64,000 nucleotides of DNA from Methylobacterium sp. WSM2598 (GCF_000379105.1 NZ_KB900609.1:2530365-2594364); one strand, 5' to 3'. Positions 1 to 8,253 are shown, counted from the stretch's first letter. Numbers and translations: made by a program. Notes: generated from the sequence alone by a model not told the origin.

Positions 1-187
1 AGGAGGGCGCCGCCGGCGGCCGGTAGATCAGGCCGATGCGGATCTCGGCCGCGCCCGGGGGCGCCACCTCGGGCGCCGCCGCCGGGGGAGCCTTCTGGGC
101 GAGGGCCGGCAGCGGCCCCGCGGCCGCGGCGAGCGCCGCGGCGAGGAGGCCGGTCCGGATCAGGGGGAGGCCGGGGAAGCACGCCAT
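1..187 (-). CDS. secreted protein, N-terminal fragment, possibly a substrate-binding protein
   Basis: Only the first 62 codons are present; the gene runs off the left edge. It begins with a clear signal peptide (hydrophobic Ala/Leu core ending near PALAQ), then a Pro/Ala-rich spacer, then EIRIGLIYRPP, which looks like a first beta strand. It is transcribed divergently from the DUF2380-type gene across a 169 bp gap. The mature start is compatible with an ABC-type periplasmic binding protein, such as those that accompany PQQ-dependent alcohol oxidation. That identity is a guess from context (MxaD-like and YVTN genes lie nearby); the visible part proves only export. Confidence 0.55.
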   Translation of the reverse strand, partial: MACFPGLPLIRTGLLAAALAAAAGPLPALAQKAPPAAAPEVAPPGAAEIRIGLIYRPPAAPS

Positions 188-356
188 GCGGGCGGCACGC
201 TAACCAGAATTCTCCCGTGCGCTCAACGCTTTATCGATAAGGGAAATCTAAGACGGGGATGGCGCGCGGTCGCACCCGAAAGTCCAAGCCGCCGCCGGCA
301 CGGGGCCGCCCCCCGCCGCGTTGCGCCGGCCGCCCCCGCCGTGGCATCGTCCGGCG

Positions 357-869
357 ATGCGTGCGGCCCGCCTCCTCCCATTCCTCGCCGCCCTGCTGCT
401 GCCGGGCGCCGCGCTCGCCGCGCCGCGGAGTGCGGCGGTGTTCGGCATCGAACTCCTCGACCCGGGCGTGGTGGGCGGGCGCCCGCCGCGCCCCGAGGAG
501 GCCCGCCGCCTCGCGCTGATCACCGACGCGCTGCGCCGGGCGGTGGCGGAGCAGGAGACGGTGCAGGCGGTCGACCTCGCGCCGAAGGCCGAGGAGATCC
601 GCAAGGACGCGCCGCTCTACAAGTGCGAGGGCTGCGCCGAGCGCATCGCCAGGGAGGCCGGCGCCGGCCTCGCCATCTACGGCTACGTCCAGCGCAACAC
701 CAACCAGATCATGAACCTCAGCGTCACCATCTCGGACAGCGAGAGCGGCAAGGTGCTGCGCGGCGGCCAGGTGGTGATCCGCGGGGACACGGACGAGACC
801 TGGCTTCACGGCCTGCGCTGGCTGGTGAAGAACCGCCTCTTCGCCGACCCCCTGCCCGACCGGTCCTGA
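357..869 (+). CDS. secreted DUF2380/DUF3280-like protein
   Basis: A 170-residue protein of unknown function. The chosen ATG begins a signal peptide (MRAARLLPFLAALLLPG, cleavage near ALA-AP); a start 36 bp upstream would put a Pro-rich stretch in front of it. The mature part resembles the DUF2380/DUF3280 families: an alpha/beta core with a CEGCAER pair of cysteines and a later YGYVQRNTNQIMNLSVTI strand pair. It stops 3 bp before the MfnB-like gene and is probably the first gene of that operon. Its partner may be the divergent secreted protein at the left edge. Family assignment is by pattern only. Confidence 0.7.
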   Translation: MRAARLLPFLAALLLPGAALAAPRSAAVFGIELLDPGVVGGRPPRPEEARRLALITDALRRAVAEQETVQAVDLAPKAEEIRKDAPLYKCEGCAERIAREAGAGLAIYGYVQRNTNQIMNLSVTISDSESGKVLRGGQVVIRGDTDETWLHGLRWLVKNRLFADPLPDRS

Positions 870-872
870 CCC

Positions 873-1577
873 TTGCCCGATTCCCCCTCCCTCCCGGCCC
901 GCCCGCGGGTGCGGCTCCTGGTCAGCGTGCGCGACGCGGCCGAGGCGGCCCTCGCCCGCGCGCGGGGCGCCGACCTCGTCGATGCCAAGGACCCCGACCG
1001 CGGCGCCCTCGGCGGCCTGCCCGCCGCGACCGTGCGGGCGATCGTCGCCGCTTCCCCCGGCGGATTGACCAGCGCCGTGGCGGGCGAGCCCCGCGACGCG
1101 GCCGAGGCCGCCCGGATGCTGGCGGAGCTGCGCGGAACCGGGGTGGATTACCTCAAGATCGCGCGGCCGGCCGCGTGCCGCGGCCTCGCGCTGCCGCGGG
1201 GCGCGCCGGTGATCGCGGTGCTCTTCGCCGAGGACCCGATCGGGGCCGGCGATCCGGCGGCGCTCGCGCGAGCGGGGTTCCGCGGCGCCATGATCGACAC
1301 GCGCGGCAAGGACGGGCGGCGCCTGACCGACCACCCCCCCCTGCCCCGCCTCGCCGCCTTCCTGGCGGAATGCCGGCGGCACGGGCTGCTCTCGGGGCTC
1401 GCCGGCTCGCTCGCCCTCGACGACGTTCCGGCGCTCGCCTCCCTCGGGCCGGATTACCTCGGCTTCCGCGGCGGGCTCTGCGGCGGCGGCGACCGGCGCG
1501 GCGCCCTCGACCCCGCCCGCATCGCGGAGGCCGCGCGACGCCTCGCCGCGGCTGCGGCCCGCCCCGCGGCGGCGTAA
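873..1577 (+). CDS. mfnB: (5-formylfuran-3-yl)methyl phosphate synthase-like protein (MfnB, DUF556)
   Basis: This is the bacterial homologue of MfnB. The archaeal enzyme condenses two glyceraldehyde-3-phosphates into the furan precursor of methanofuran. The LLVSVRD start strand, DAKDP (Lys39) and MIDTRGKDGR (Lys146) match the TIM-barrel positions of the two catalytic lysines; the C-terminus has the conserved YLGFRGGLC phosphate-loop region. The start is TTG, 3 bp after the previous stop. The 234-residue length is normal. In methylotrophs this gene serves the furan cofactor of the formyltransferase/hydrolase complex in formaldehyde oxidation. Confidence 0.9.
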   Translation: MPDSPSLPARPRVRLLVSVRDAAEAALARARGADLVDAKDPDRGALGGLPAATVRAIVAASPGGLTSAVAGEPRDAAEAARMLAELRGTGVDYLKIARPAACRGLALPRGAPVIAVLFAEDPIGAGDPAALARAGFRGAMIDTRGKDGRRLTDHPPLPRLAAFLAECRRHGLLSGLAGSLALDDVPALASLGPDYLGFRGGLCGGGDRRGALDPARIAEAARRLAAAAARPAAA

Positions 1578-1587
1578 GGACGGCGCC

Positions 1588-2160
1588 ATGACGCGCCCCC
1601 TCAGCGTGGTGAAGCTCGGCGGCAGCCTCGTGGCCGATGGCCCGCGCCTGCGCGGGCTGCTGCGCGGCCTCGCCGAGGGCGCCGAGGGCGCGGCCGTGAT
1701 CGTGCCGGGCGGCGGCGGCCTCGCCGAGGCGGTGCGCGAGGCCCAGGCGGCCCTCGGCTTCGACGACGGCCTCGCCCACCGCCTCGCCCTCGACGCGATG
1801 GGCGGCATGGCGCGGATCCTCCAGGCCCTCGAACCGCGCCTCGCGGTGTCGCGCGACCCCGCGGCCGCGCTCGCGCGGGGCCTCGTGCCGGTCTGGGACC
1901 CGGCCGCGCTCAAGGCCGGGCACCCGGCCATCCCGGAGAGCTGGGACGTGACCTCCGACAGCCTCGCGCTCTTCCTGGCGGCCGAACTCGGGGCGGCGCG
2001 CTGCATCCTGGTGAAATCGGCGCGGGCCGAGGATCCGGTCGCGGCGGGGCTCGTCGACGCGGCCTTCCCCCGCTTCGCCCGGCGCTTCCGGGGCGAGATC
2101 CGGCTGCGCGGCCCGGGCGGCGAGCGGGTCTGGCGCGCGCCCGCGCCGGCGGAGGCCTGA
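1588..2160 (+). CDS. amino-acid-kinase-family protein, MfnE-like
   Basis: A 190-residue kinase of the aspartokinase/uridylate kinase fold. It shows VVKLGGSLV (Lys9) at the start and VIVPGGGGLAEAVRE around residue 50, the two nucleotide-binding glycine-rich elements. The small size and the position 10 bp after mfnB match MfnE-type kinases, which phosphorylate the furan alcohol to a diphosphate in methanofuran synthesis. The specific substrate is inferred from the neighbour and from family knowledge. The distal part (WDVTSDSLALFLA, then CILVKSARAEDP) fits the usual ADP-binding half. Confidence 0.85.
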   Translation: MTRPLSVVKLGGSLVADGPRLRGLLRGLAEGAEGAAVIVPGGGGLAEAVREAQAALGFDDGLAHRLALDAMGGMARILQALEPRLAVSRDPAAALARGLVPVWDPAALKAGHPAIPESWDVTSDSLALFLAAELGAARCILVKSARAEDPVAAGLVDAAFPRFARRFRGEIRLRGPGGERVWRAPAPAEA

Positions 2161-2211
2161 GATGGCGCGCGCCCTCCCGCGCAGGTGCCGCCGCCCAGGT
2201 CCGGGCCGGCC

Positions 2212-3627
2212 ATGACCGAGCACCTCGTCTTCGTCACCGGGCGCCTCGCCAAGCCGCGGCTCGAATCGGTCGTCGCGGCGCTCCCGCGCGAGCGCTTCAC
2301 CGGCACCATCGCGGATGCGGGCGTGAAGGTCGCCGCGCTGATGACCGAGGAGATCATCCGCCGCCGCGTCACGCTGCCGGAGGGGGCCGACCGCGTCATC
2401 CTGCCGGGGCGCTGCCGGGCCGACCTCGCCGCGCTCTCCGCCCATTTCGGGGTGCCGGTCGAGCGCGGGCCCGACGAGATCGTCGACCTGCCGGCCCATC
2501 TCGGCCTCGCCGGCCGCAAGGTCGACCTGTCGCGGCACGACCTCACCATCTTCTCGGAGATCGTCGACGCCTCCCGCATGACGCCGGACGAGATCCTCGC
2601 CCGCGCCCGGGACCTCGCCCGCCGGGGCGCCGACGTGATCGACCTCGGCGGCCTGCCGGACACGCCCTTCCCGCACCTGGAGGAGGCGGTGCGGCTGCTG
2701 AAGGGGGCGGGCCTGCGGGTCAGCGTCGATTCCTTCGACCGCGAGGAACTCGCCCGGGGCGCGCGGGCGGGCGCCGATTTCCTGCTGAGCCTCAACGAGG
2801 ACAGCCTCGACCTCGCCTTCGAGACCGACGCCGTGCCGGTGCTGGTGCCGGTGCGGCCCGACGACCTCGAGTCCCTCGACCGCGCGATCGCGCGGATGCG
2901 GGCGGCGGGAAAGCCCTTCCTGGCCGACCCGATCCTGGAGCCGATCCATTTCGGCTTCGCCGCCTCGATCGTGCGCTACCACGAGACCCGCCGCCGCCAT
3001 CCCGACATCGAGATGATGATGGGGACCGGCAACCTGACCGAACTGACCGAGGCGGACAGCGTCGGGGTGACGGCGCTCCTGGTCGGCCTGTGCTCGGAAC
3101 TGGCGATCCGCAACGTGCTGATCGTGCAGGTCTCGAACCACACCCGACGCACGGTCGAGGAGCACGACGCCGCCCGGCGGGTGATGTACGCGGCCCGCGC
3201 CGACGGGGCGCTGCCGAAGGGCTACGGCCGCCAGCTCCTCGGACTCCACGACAAGCGCCCCTACACGCAGACGCCCGAGGAGATCGCGGCGCTGGCCGCC
3301 GAGGTGCGCGACCCGAACTACCGCGTCGCGGTCGCGCAGGACGGGGTCCATGTCTACAACCGGGCGATCCACAAGGTCGGCACCGACGCCATGGCGTTCT
3401 TCCCCGACCTCGACGTGGCGACCGACGGCGGCCACGCCTTCTATCTCGGCGGGGAATTGACCAAAGCCGAACTCGCCTGGCGGCTCGGCAAGCGCTACGT
3501 GCAGGACGAGCCCCTGGACTGGGGCTGCGCGGCGGATGCGGCGGCGGAGGACACCACCGCGTTCAAGGAGGTCGGCCACACCCTGCACGGGCGCCGGCCG
3601 GCCCGCGCGCCCGACGGGACGGAGTGA
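2212..3627 (+). CDS. dihydropteroate-synthase-related protein (DUF6513) of C1-cofactor clusters
   Basis: A 471-residue protein with an N-terminal alpha/beta domain (MTEHLVFVTGRLAKPRL) and a central DHPS-like TIM barrel (RARDLARRGADVIDLGG, then VSVDSFDREEL). It belongs to the family found in tetrahydromethanopterin/methanofuran gene sets of methylotrophs and methanogens, where the exact step is not established. The ATG at 2212 is preferred over a GTG 27 bp upstream because homologous proteins begin directly with the strand MTEHLVFVTG. It is followed 3 bp later by the DUF447-like gene, so translation is probably coupled. Confidence 0.85.
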   Translation: MTEHLVFVTGRLAKPRLESVVAALPRERFTGTIADAGVKVAALMTEEIIRRRVTLPEGADRVILPGRCRADLAALSAHFGVPVERGPDEIVDLPAHLGLAGRKVDLSRHDLTIFSEIVDASRMTPDEILARARDLARRGADVIDLGGLPDTPFPHLEEAVRLLKGAGLRVSVDSFDREELARGARAGADFLLSLNEDSLDLAFETDAVPVLVPVRPDDLESLDRAIARMRAAGKPFLADPILEPIHFGFAASIVRYHETRRRHPDIEMMMGTGNLTELTEADSVGVTALLVGLCSELAIRNVLIVQVSNHTRRTVEEHDAARRVMYAARADGALPKGYGRQLLGLHDKRPYTQTPEEIAALAAEVRDPNYRVAVAQDGVHVYNRAIHKVGTDAMAFFPDLDVATDGGHAFYLGGELTKAELAWRLGKRYVQDEPLDWGCAADAAAEDTTAFKEVGHTLHGRRPARAPDGTE

Positions 3628-3630
3628 GCG

Positions 3631-4227
3631 GTGCCGCTGATCCTGGAGACCATCGTCACGACCCAGGCGGCGGACCGCCTGCACCTCGTGCCGTTCGGGC
3701 TGATCCAGGAGGGCGACGGTTTCGTGCTCGCCCCGTTCCGGCCCTCGCCGACGATCACGAACCTGGAGGCGAACCCGACCTTCGCGGCCGCCGCCCCCGC
3801 CGACATGCGGGTGATCGCCGGCTGCGTCACCGGGCGGCGCGACTGGGCCACCCTGCCCTGCGCGCGCATCCCGGGCCGCCGCCTCGCCGAGGCCTACGGC
3901 CACCGGGAATTCGAGGTGGTCGCGGTCGAGGACGATCCGGTGCGCCCGCGCTTCCGCGCCCGCATCGTGCACGAGGAGGCCCACCGCCCCTTCACCGGCT
4001 ACAACCGGGCCCAGGCGGCGGTGCTGGAGGCGGCGATCCTCTCGACGCGCCTCGACCGCCTGCCGCCCGAGAAAGTGCTCTCGGAGATGCGATACCTCTT
4101 CATCGCGGTCTCCAAGACGGCCGGCCCCGCCGAGCGCGAGGCCTGGACCTGGATCGAGGAGAAGGTCGCCGCCGCGCTCGGCCTCGGGGCGGCGGACCGG
4201 CTCCTCGCCGACGACACCGATCCGTGA
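3631..4227 (+). CDS. DUF447-family protein (flavin-reductase-like fold)
   Basis: A 198-residue protein starting at GTG. The sequence ILETIVTTQAADRLHLVPFG, with a PFRPSPTITNLEANP loop and a GYNRAQAAVLEAAILSTR helix, matches the DUF447 family shared by methanogens and methylotrophs. Members have a split-barrel, FMN-binding-like fold. No reaction is established for it; the position between the DHPS-like gene and an MxaD-like gene implies a part in C1-cofactor synthesis. The spacing of 3 bp upstream and 13 bp downstream supports one transcript. Confidence 0.8.
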   Translation: MPLILETIVTTQAADRLHLVPFGLIQEGDGFVLAPFRPSPTITNLEANPTFAAAAPADMRVIAGCVTGRRDWATLPCARIPGRRLAEAYGHREFEVVAVEDDPVRPRFRARIVHEEAHRPFTGYNRAQAAVLEAAILSTRLDRLPPEKVLSEMRYLFIAVSKTAGPAEREAWTWIEEKVAAALGLGAADRLLADDTDP

Positions 4228-4240
4228 GAGGAGTTCACCC

Positions 4241-4780
4241 ATGAAGCTGTTGATCGGGAGCGCCGTCGCGGCGCTCGTCGCGCTGTCGCCCCTCGCCGCC
4301 GAGGCGCACGGCCCGACCCGCAAGAAGGTCGAGGAGAAGATCACCATCGACGCGCCGCCCGCCAAGGTCTGGGCCGTGGTCGGCAACTTCCAGGACATGA
4401 GCTGGCTGCCCCCGGTCGAGAAGACCGAGGGCAAGGGCGGCAACGAGGTCAAGGCCACCCGCACCCTCACGCTCAAGGGCGGCGCCACCGTCGAGGAAGA
4501 GCTCTACAAGTACAACGCCGAGCAGATGAGCCTGTCGTACCGGATCAACAAGGTCGACGTGAAGGTTCTGCCGGTCAACAACTACTCCTCGACGATCAAG
4601 GTCGAGCCCGCCGAGGGCGGCAAGTCGAGCGTGAGCTGGGACGGCGCGTTCTACCGCGGCTTCATGAACAACGACCCGCCGCCCGAGCTGAGCGACGAGG
4701 CGGCCGTGAAGGCGGTGAGCGACCTCTACAAGGCCGGGCTTCAGGGCCTGAAGGCGAAGGTCGAGAAGAGCGGTTCGTGA
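4241..4780 (+). CDS. MxaD-like periplasmic SRPBCC protein
   Basis: A 179-residue protein with a signal peptide (MKLLIGSAVAALVALSPLAA, cut near EAHG) followed by an SRPBCC/START-like fold: EEKITIDAPPAKVWAVVGNF, SWLPPVEKTE, then a C-terminal long helix. MxaD, the family's studied member in methylotrophs, helps methanol dehydrogenase interact with its cytochrome. A good ribosome site (GAGAGGAG) precedes the ATG by a few bases. It overlaps the next gene by 4 bp. The role here (periplasmic PQQ-dehydrogenase partner) is inferred from family and C1 context. Confidence 0.85.
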   Translation: MKLLIGSAVAALVALSPLAAEAHGPTRKKVEEKITIDAPPAKVWAVVGNFQDMSWLPPVEKTEGKGGNEVKATRTLTLKGGATVEEELYKYNAEQMSLSYRINKVDVKVLPVNNYSSTIKVEPAEGGKSSVSWDGAFYRGFMNNDPPPELSDEAAVKAVSDLYKAGLQGLKAKVEKSGS

Positions 4781-5712
4781 GGGCCCTGCTCGCGGGGCTC
4801 CTCCTCGGCGCCGGCCTGCTCGCCCCGGCGGGCGCTGAGGAGGCGGTGGTCACGGCCCAGAACGCGAACGCGGTCGACATCGTCGACCTCGCGGCCGGCC
4901 GGGTCGCGGCGACGCTGCCGGTGCCGGGCGCGCCGGCCGGCGTGGCGCTCTCGCCGGACCGGGCGCGGGCCTACGTGACCGCGCCGGAGGGCAAGGCGCT
5001 GGTGGTGATCGACCTCGCGGCCCGGCGCGTCGCCGGCACGGTCGCCCTCGGGGGCGGGCCCCTCGGCGTCGGGGTCAACCCGGCGAGCGGGGAGGTCTAC
5101 GTGGCCGACTGGTACGCCAAGCGGCTCTGGGCGGTCGATCCCGGCACGCTCGCGGTCACCGGCGAGATCGCGGTGGGCACCTCGCCGTCCGGCATCGCGG
5201 CGACCCGGGACGGGCGCCTGATCCTGGTCACCGACCGGGACGACGACGCGGTCTCGGTGGTGGACGCCGCGACCCGCCGGCGGGTCGCGGTGGTGAAGGT
5301 GGGCACGCGGCCCTTCGGCGTGACCCTCGACCCGGACGGGCAGCGGGCCTACACGGCCAATGTCGGCTCGAACGACGTCTCGGTGATCGACCTGGCGGCG
5401 CGGCGGGAGATCGCCCGGGTCCCGGTCGGCGAGCGGCCCTACGCGGTCGCGCTGACCGGCGGCCGCGCCTTCGTGACCGACCAGTACGGCGGGACGGTCA
5501 GCACCTTCGACCTCGCCGGGCTCACGCCCGGCCCGCGGATCGAGGTCGGCGAGTATCCCGAGGGCATCGCGGCGAGCCGCGACGGGCGGCGGGTCTACGT
5601 CGCGAACTGGGAATCGAACACCGTCAGCGTGATCGACACCGGCAGCCTGCGGGTGACCGGGCAGGTGAGGACCTCGGACGGGCCGCGGGCCTTCGGGGAC
5701 TTCTTGCGCTGA
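4777..5712 (+). CDS. secreted YVTN-type beta-propeller protein
   Basis: A 311-residue exported protein with a GTG start inside the previous stop (GTGA overlap). After the signal peptide (LLAGLLLGAGLLAPAGA) it carries about six or seven repeats of the YVTN propeller kind, seen as LSPDRARAYVTAPEGKAL, VNPASGEVYVADWYAK, LDPDGQRAYTANVGSNDV and SRDGRRVYVANWESNTV. Such propellers accompany PQQ-dependent alcohol oxidation operons and are thought to be scaffold or cofactor-handling proteins in the periplasm. The exact partner is unknown. Confidence 0.88.
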   Translation: MRALLAGLLLGAGLLAPAGAEEAVVTAQNANAVDIVDLAAGRVAATLPVPGAPAGVALSPDRARAYVTAPEGKALVVIDLAARRVAGTVALGGGPLGVGVNPASGEVYVADWYAKRLWAVDPGTLAVTGEIAVGTSPSGIAATRDGRLILVTDRDDDAVSVVDAATRRRVAVVKVGTRPFGVTLDPDGQRAYTANVGSNDVSVIDLAARREIARVPVGERPYAVALTGGRAFVTDQYGGTVSTFDLAGLTPGPRIEVGEYPEGIAASRDGRRVYVANWESNTVSVIDTGSLRVTGQVRTSDGPRAFGDFLR

Positions 5713-5749
5713 CCCCGTCCCGGGCCGATCCTGCGGCGGCGTCCCGGGC

Positions 5750-5788
5750 GGGAGGCAGGGCAGGGAGGCAGGGCAGGGAGGCAGGGCA
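5750..5788 (+). repeat. three exact 13-bp tandem repeats carrying the ribosome site
   Basis: The unit GGGAGGCAGGGCA occurs three times head to tail, and the last A is the first base of the next gene's ATG. The unit contains GGGAGG, so the repeat multiplies the Shine-Dalgarno-like sequence of the downstream 85-residue gene. Confidence 0.9.
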
Positions 5789-6045
5789 TGAGCGACGATT
5801 ACGCGTGGCGGAGGATCGGCCGGCCGGTCTTCATGGAGCCGCCCTTCGACGGGGAGCCGGTGGGCCTGCAGCTGCGCAGCGGCGCGGTGGTCGAGGGACG
5901 GCTCGCCGAGCCGGAGGTCGTGGTGACGGAGGACGAGGCCTTCTCCCTCCGCGCCATGGCGTGGCGGCGCCGCGACGGCGGGCCCCTGCCGGAGGACGAC
6001 CCGCCGGTCTGCTGGCGGCCCCTGGATGCGGCGCCCGAGGGCTGA
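5788..6045 (+). CDS. hypothetical protein, 85 aa
   Basis: A small acidic soluble protein, not recognised. Repeated strand-like stretches (VGLQLRSGAVVEGRLA, VVVTEDEAFSLRAMAWRRR) are compatible with a small beta barrel, and DDPPVCWRPLD is near the C-terminus. It has no signal peptide or membrane segment. The start is supported by the purine-rich repeat directly upstream. It ends 15 bp before the convergent alkanesulfonate monooxygenase gene. Confidence 0.65.
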   Translation: MSDDYAWRRIGRPVFMEPPFDGEPVGLQLRSGAVVEGRLAEPEVVVTEDEAFSLRAMAWRRRDGGPLPEDDPPVCWRPLDAAPEG

Positions 6046-6060
6046 GCCGCGACGCGGCCC

Positions 6061-7278
6061 TCAACGCGCCCCGACGCGCCGCGCCTCGGCGACGCTCCGC
6101 GTCGCCCCGATGCCCGGCGCCGCCCCGGCGCCCGGCGTCGGCACGATGTCGTTGGCGATCACCTCGCCGAAGGGCCCGTCGTTGCGGGCCCGCCGCGGCG
6201 CGGTCCCGGTCGTGTCGCGCAGGGGGAGTTTCGGGAAGACGAGTTCGGCGAAGCGGTAGGCCTCCTCCAGGTGCGGGTAGCCCGAGAGGATGAAGCGGTC
6301 GATGCCGAGGTCGATGTACTCCTTCATGCGGTCGGCGACCTGGTCGGCCGAGCCGACCAGGGCGGTGCCGGCGCCCCCGCGCACCAGCCCCACCCCGGCC
6401 CACAGGTTCGGCGCGACGACGAGGTTTCGGCGGTCGCCCCGGTGCAGCGCCATCATGCGGCTCTGCCCGACGGAATCCTGGCGCTTCAGGGTCTCCTGCG
6501 CCCGCGCGATGGTGGCGTCGTCGAGGCGCGAGATCAGGGATTCGGCGGCCTCCCAGGCCGCGCCCTCGGTCTCGCGCACGATCACGTGCAGCCGGATCCC
6601 GAACGAGAAGGTCTTCCCCTTGGCGGCGGCGGCGGCGCGCGCCCGGGCGATCTTCTCGGCCACCTGGGCGGGGGGCTCGCCCCAGGTCAGGTAGACCTCG
6701 CAATGCTCGGCCGCGACCGCGATGCCGGCCTCCGACGAGCCGCCGAAATAGAGCGGCGGCGAGGGCTGCTGCACCGGCCCGAAGATCAGCCGCCCCTCCT
6801 CGGTGCGCAGGTGCCGGCCCGCGTAGGTGACGGTCTCGCCCGCCATCAGGCGGCGCCAGATGTGCAGGAACTCGTCCGTGACCGCGTAGCGCGCGTCGTG
6901 GTCGAGGAAGACGCCGTCGCCGCGCAGCTCCACCGGGTCGCCGCCCGTCACCACGTTGATGAGCAGGCGGCCCTCGGAGATCCGGTCGAGGGTCGCGGCC
7001 ATGCGCGCCGCCGCCGACGGCTCCTGCAGGCCCGGCCGCACCGCCACGAGGAAGCGCAGCCGGCGCGTCAGCGGGGCCAGCGCCGAGGCGACGATCCAGG
7101 AATCCTCGCAGGACCGCCCGGTCGGCAGCAGGACCCCGAAATAGCCGAGGTCGTCCGCCGCCTGCGCGATCTGGCGCAGATAGGCGAGGGAGACGTGCCG
7201 GGCGCCCTCGCTCGCGCCGAGGTAGCGGCCGTCGCCGTGGGTCGGGAGGAACCAGAGGACGTCGGTCTGTGCGCTCAT
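6061..7278 (-). CDS. ssuD: FMNH2-dependent alkanesulfonate monooxygenase
   Basis: A 405-residue close homologue of E. coli SsuD, which oxidises C1 and longer alkanesulfonates to aldehyde plus sulfite using reduced [23 protein letters not shown] matches its start. The active-site residues are present: Cys57 in TGRSCED, Arg229/His231 in GIRLHVIV, Arg300 in GLVRGGAG (mobile loop), Tyr334 in SGYPHLEE. It is about 25 residues longer at the C-terminus than the E. coli protein. No flavin reductase (ssuE) or transporter (ssuABC) gene adjoins it. Confidence 0.95.
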   Translation of the reverse strand: MSAQTDVLWFLPTHGDGRYLGASEGARHVSLAYLRQIAQAADDLGYFGVLLPTGRSCEDSWIVASALAPLTRRLRFLVAVRPGLQEPSAAARMAATLDRISEGRLLINVVTGGDPVELRGDGVFLDHDARYAVTDEFLHIWRRLMAGETVTYAGRHLRTEEGRLIFGPVQQPSPPLYFGGSSEAGIAVAAEHCEVYLTWGEPPAQVAEKIARARAAAAAKGKTFSFGIRLHVIVRETEGAAWEAAESLISRLDDATIARAQETLKRQDSVGQSRMMALHRGDRRNLVVAPNLWAGVGLVRGGAGTALVGSADQVADRMKEYIDLGIDRFILSGYPHLEEAYRFAELVFPKLPLRDTTGTAPRRARNDGPFGEVIANDIVPTPGAGAAPGIGATRSVAEARRVGAR

Positions 7279-7480
7279 CGCTGTCCTTCCTGACGACGCG
7301 CGCCGCCTGCCGCAGATCCCGGGCGGCAGACTCGCGGTCGGGTGGAGTTCAGGAACGAGAGATTACAGCCCGAATTGCCTCGGTCAATTTCGGATTTTTC
7401 GAGATTTCGGAAGATATCTTCCTCGTCAGCGGTGAGGCGGGGAAGATTCTTGTTGCGGGTGAGTCGACAGGCAAGAACGA

Positions 7481-7512
7481 GGCACGGCCGCCCCGCGCGG
7501 GGCGGCCGTGCC
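7481..7512 (-). terminator. perfect 32-bp palindrome, probable terminator
   Basis: GGCACGGCCGCCCC and its exact complement meet around a GCGC centre. Read on the minus strand the stem is followed by TCGTTCTTGC, a weak T-rich tail, and it begins 11 bp after the stop of the 32-residue gene. That fits a factor-independent terminator for the minus-strand transcript. The remaining ~200 bp up to ssuD (7279-7480) holds a relatively AT-rich stretch, probably the ssuD promoter. Confidence 0.75.
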
Positions 7513-7522
7513 GGTCAGGTCG

Positions 7523-7621
7523 TCACAGGCCGGCCAGGGCGTCCAGGGAGCCGCGCGCCGTCATGGCGAGCGCGGCGACGAGCACGCCGATCATGCCGTA
7601 AGAGAAGGCTCTCAGAAGCAT
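7523..7621 (-). CDS. predicted 32-aa membrane microprotein
   Basis: A short reading frame whose product is a single hydrophobic segment (FSYGMIGVLVAALAM) with a basic start (MLLRA) and the tail ARGSLDALAGL. It lies 13 bp downstream of the secreted 90-residue gene on the same strand and is followed by a strong palindrome, which together suggest a real last gene of a two-gene transcript. The function is unknown. Its short length leaves real doubt. Confidence 0.5.
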   Translation of the reverse strand: MLLRAFSYGMIGVLVAALAMTARGSLDALAGL

Positions 7622-7634
7622 CGCGGGGCCCGGA

Positions 7635-7907
7635 TCAGCACCGCGGCCCGCCGGAGACCTGGCCGTACTGCTTCACCGGCCGGTTCTGCTGCCGCGCGTT
7701 GCCCTCGGCCGCGGGATTGTCGCAGCGGTCGAAGAGCGGCCCGTCATGCGCGCCGAGGGGCGCCCAGCCGCCGATCGAGCCCGTCGTGCCGACGTCGCGC
7801 GGGTGGGAGGGCTGGAACGGCGCCCCCGGGCCGAAGGCCATGGCGGACGAGACCGGCGCGAGGCCGAGAACGAGGGCGGACACGGCGGCGGCGATACGGG
7901 TCTTCAT
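7635..7907 (-). CDS. small secreted hypothetical protein, 90 aa
   Basis: The chosen ATG has a good ribosome site (AAGGAGAG) and opens a signal peptide (MKTRIAAAVSALVLGLAPVS, cut near AMA-FG). An upstream in-frame start would add a Cys/Arg-rich head and destroy this. The mature part is Pro/Gly-rich (FGPGAPFQPSHPRDVGTTGS) with two cysteines, one close to the C-terminus. It resembles no family I can name; short secreted proteins of this kind are common in Methylobacterium. Confidence 0.75.
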   Translation of the reverse strand: MKTRIAAAVSALVLGLAPVSSAMAFGPGAPFQPSHPRDVGTTGSIGGWAPLGAHDGPLFDRCDNPAAEGNARQQNRPVKQYGQVSGGPRC

Positions 7908-8253
7908 CTCAGTCTCACTCTCCTTGTTCCTCGGCGAGATCTTCCGTAGATCTCGCCTCGTTCGACACTCCCGATATAGGATGTTGCAGCGCAACGCGGC
8001 GTGCGATCGCGCACATGGAGGCAGGGATTAAAAGTCGAAGTCACCAGGAAAGTGCGTCCTGATCTGAGACATGGAATGTATTGATAGGGATGTTTCGCCG
8101 CACGGCGGATTGATCCCCAGCGTCAGAGCGTCCGCAAGGCAGGGAGCAAGCGCGACCGATGCGGCCACCGATACAGGACAGCGCTTCAGGACAGCGCGCC
8201 GCGTCGCCCCGCGCCGCCAGGTCGGGGTCGAGCGCGACCGGGGGACGGTCGCG
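7908..8253. other. intergenic region without a recognised gene
   Basis: This stretch of 346 bp separates two minus-strand genes. Its left half, next to the 90-residue secreted protein, is AT-richer than its surroundings and should hold that gene's promoter. It includes GCGATCGC-type palindromic bases near 8005, but no convincing operator, RNA or coding frame was seen. Confidence 0.5.

Noticed and set aside
1153-4488. Very long open frame on the minus strand across the C1-cofactor genes
   Set aside because: It is a GC-driven shadow: low-complexity Arg/Gly/His-rich product, no domain, and the opposite strand holds six recognisable genes.
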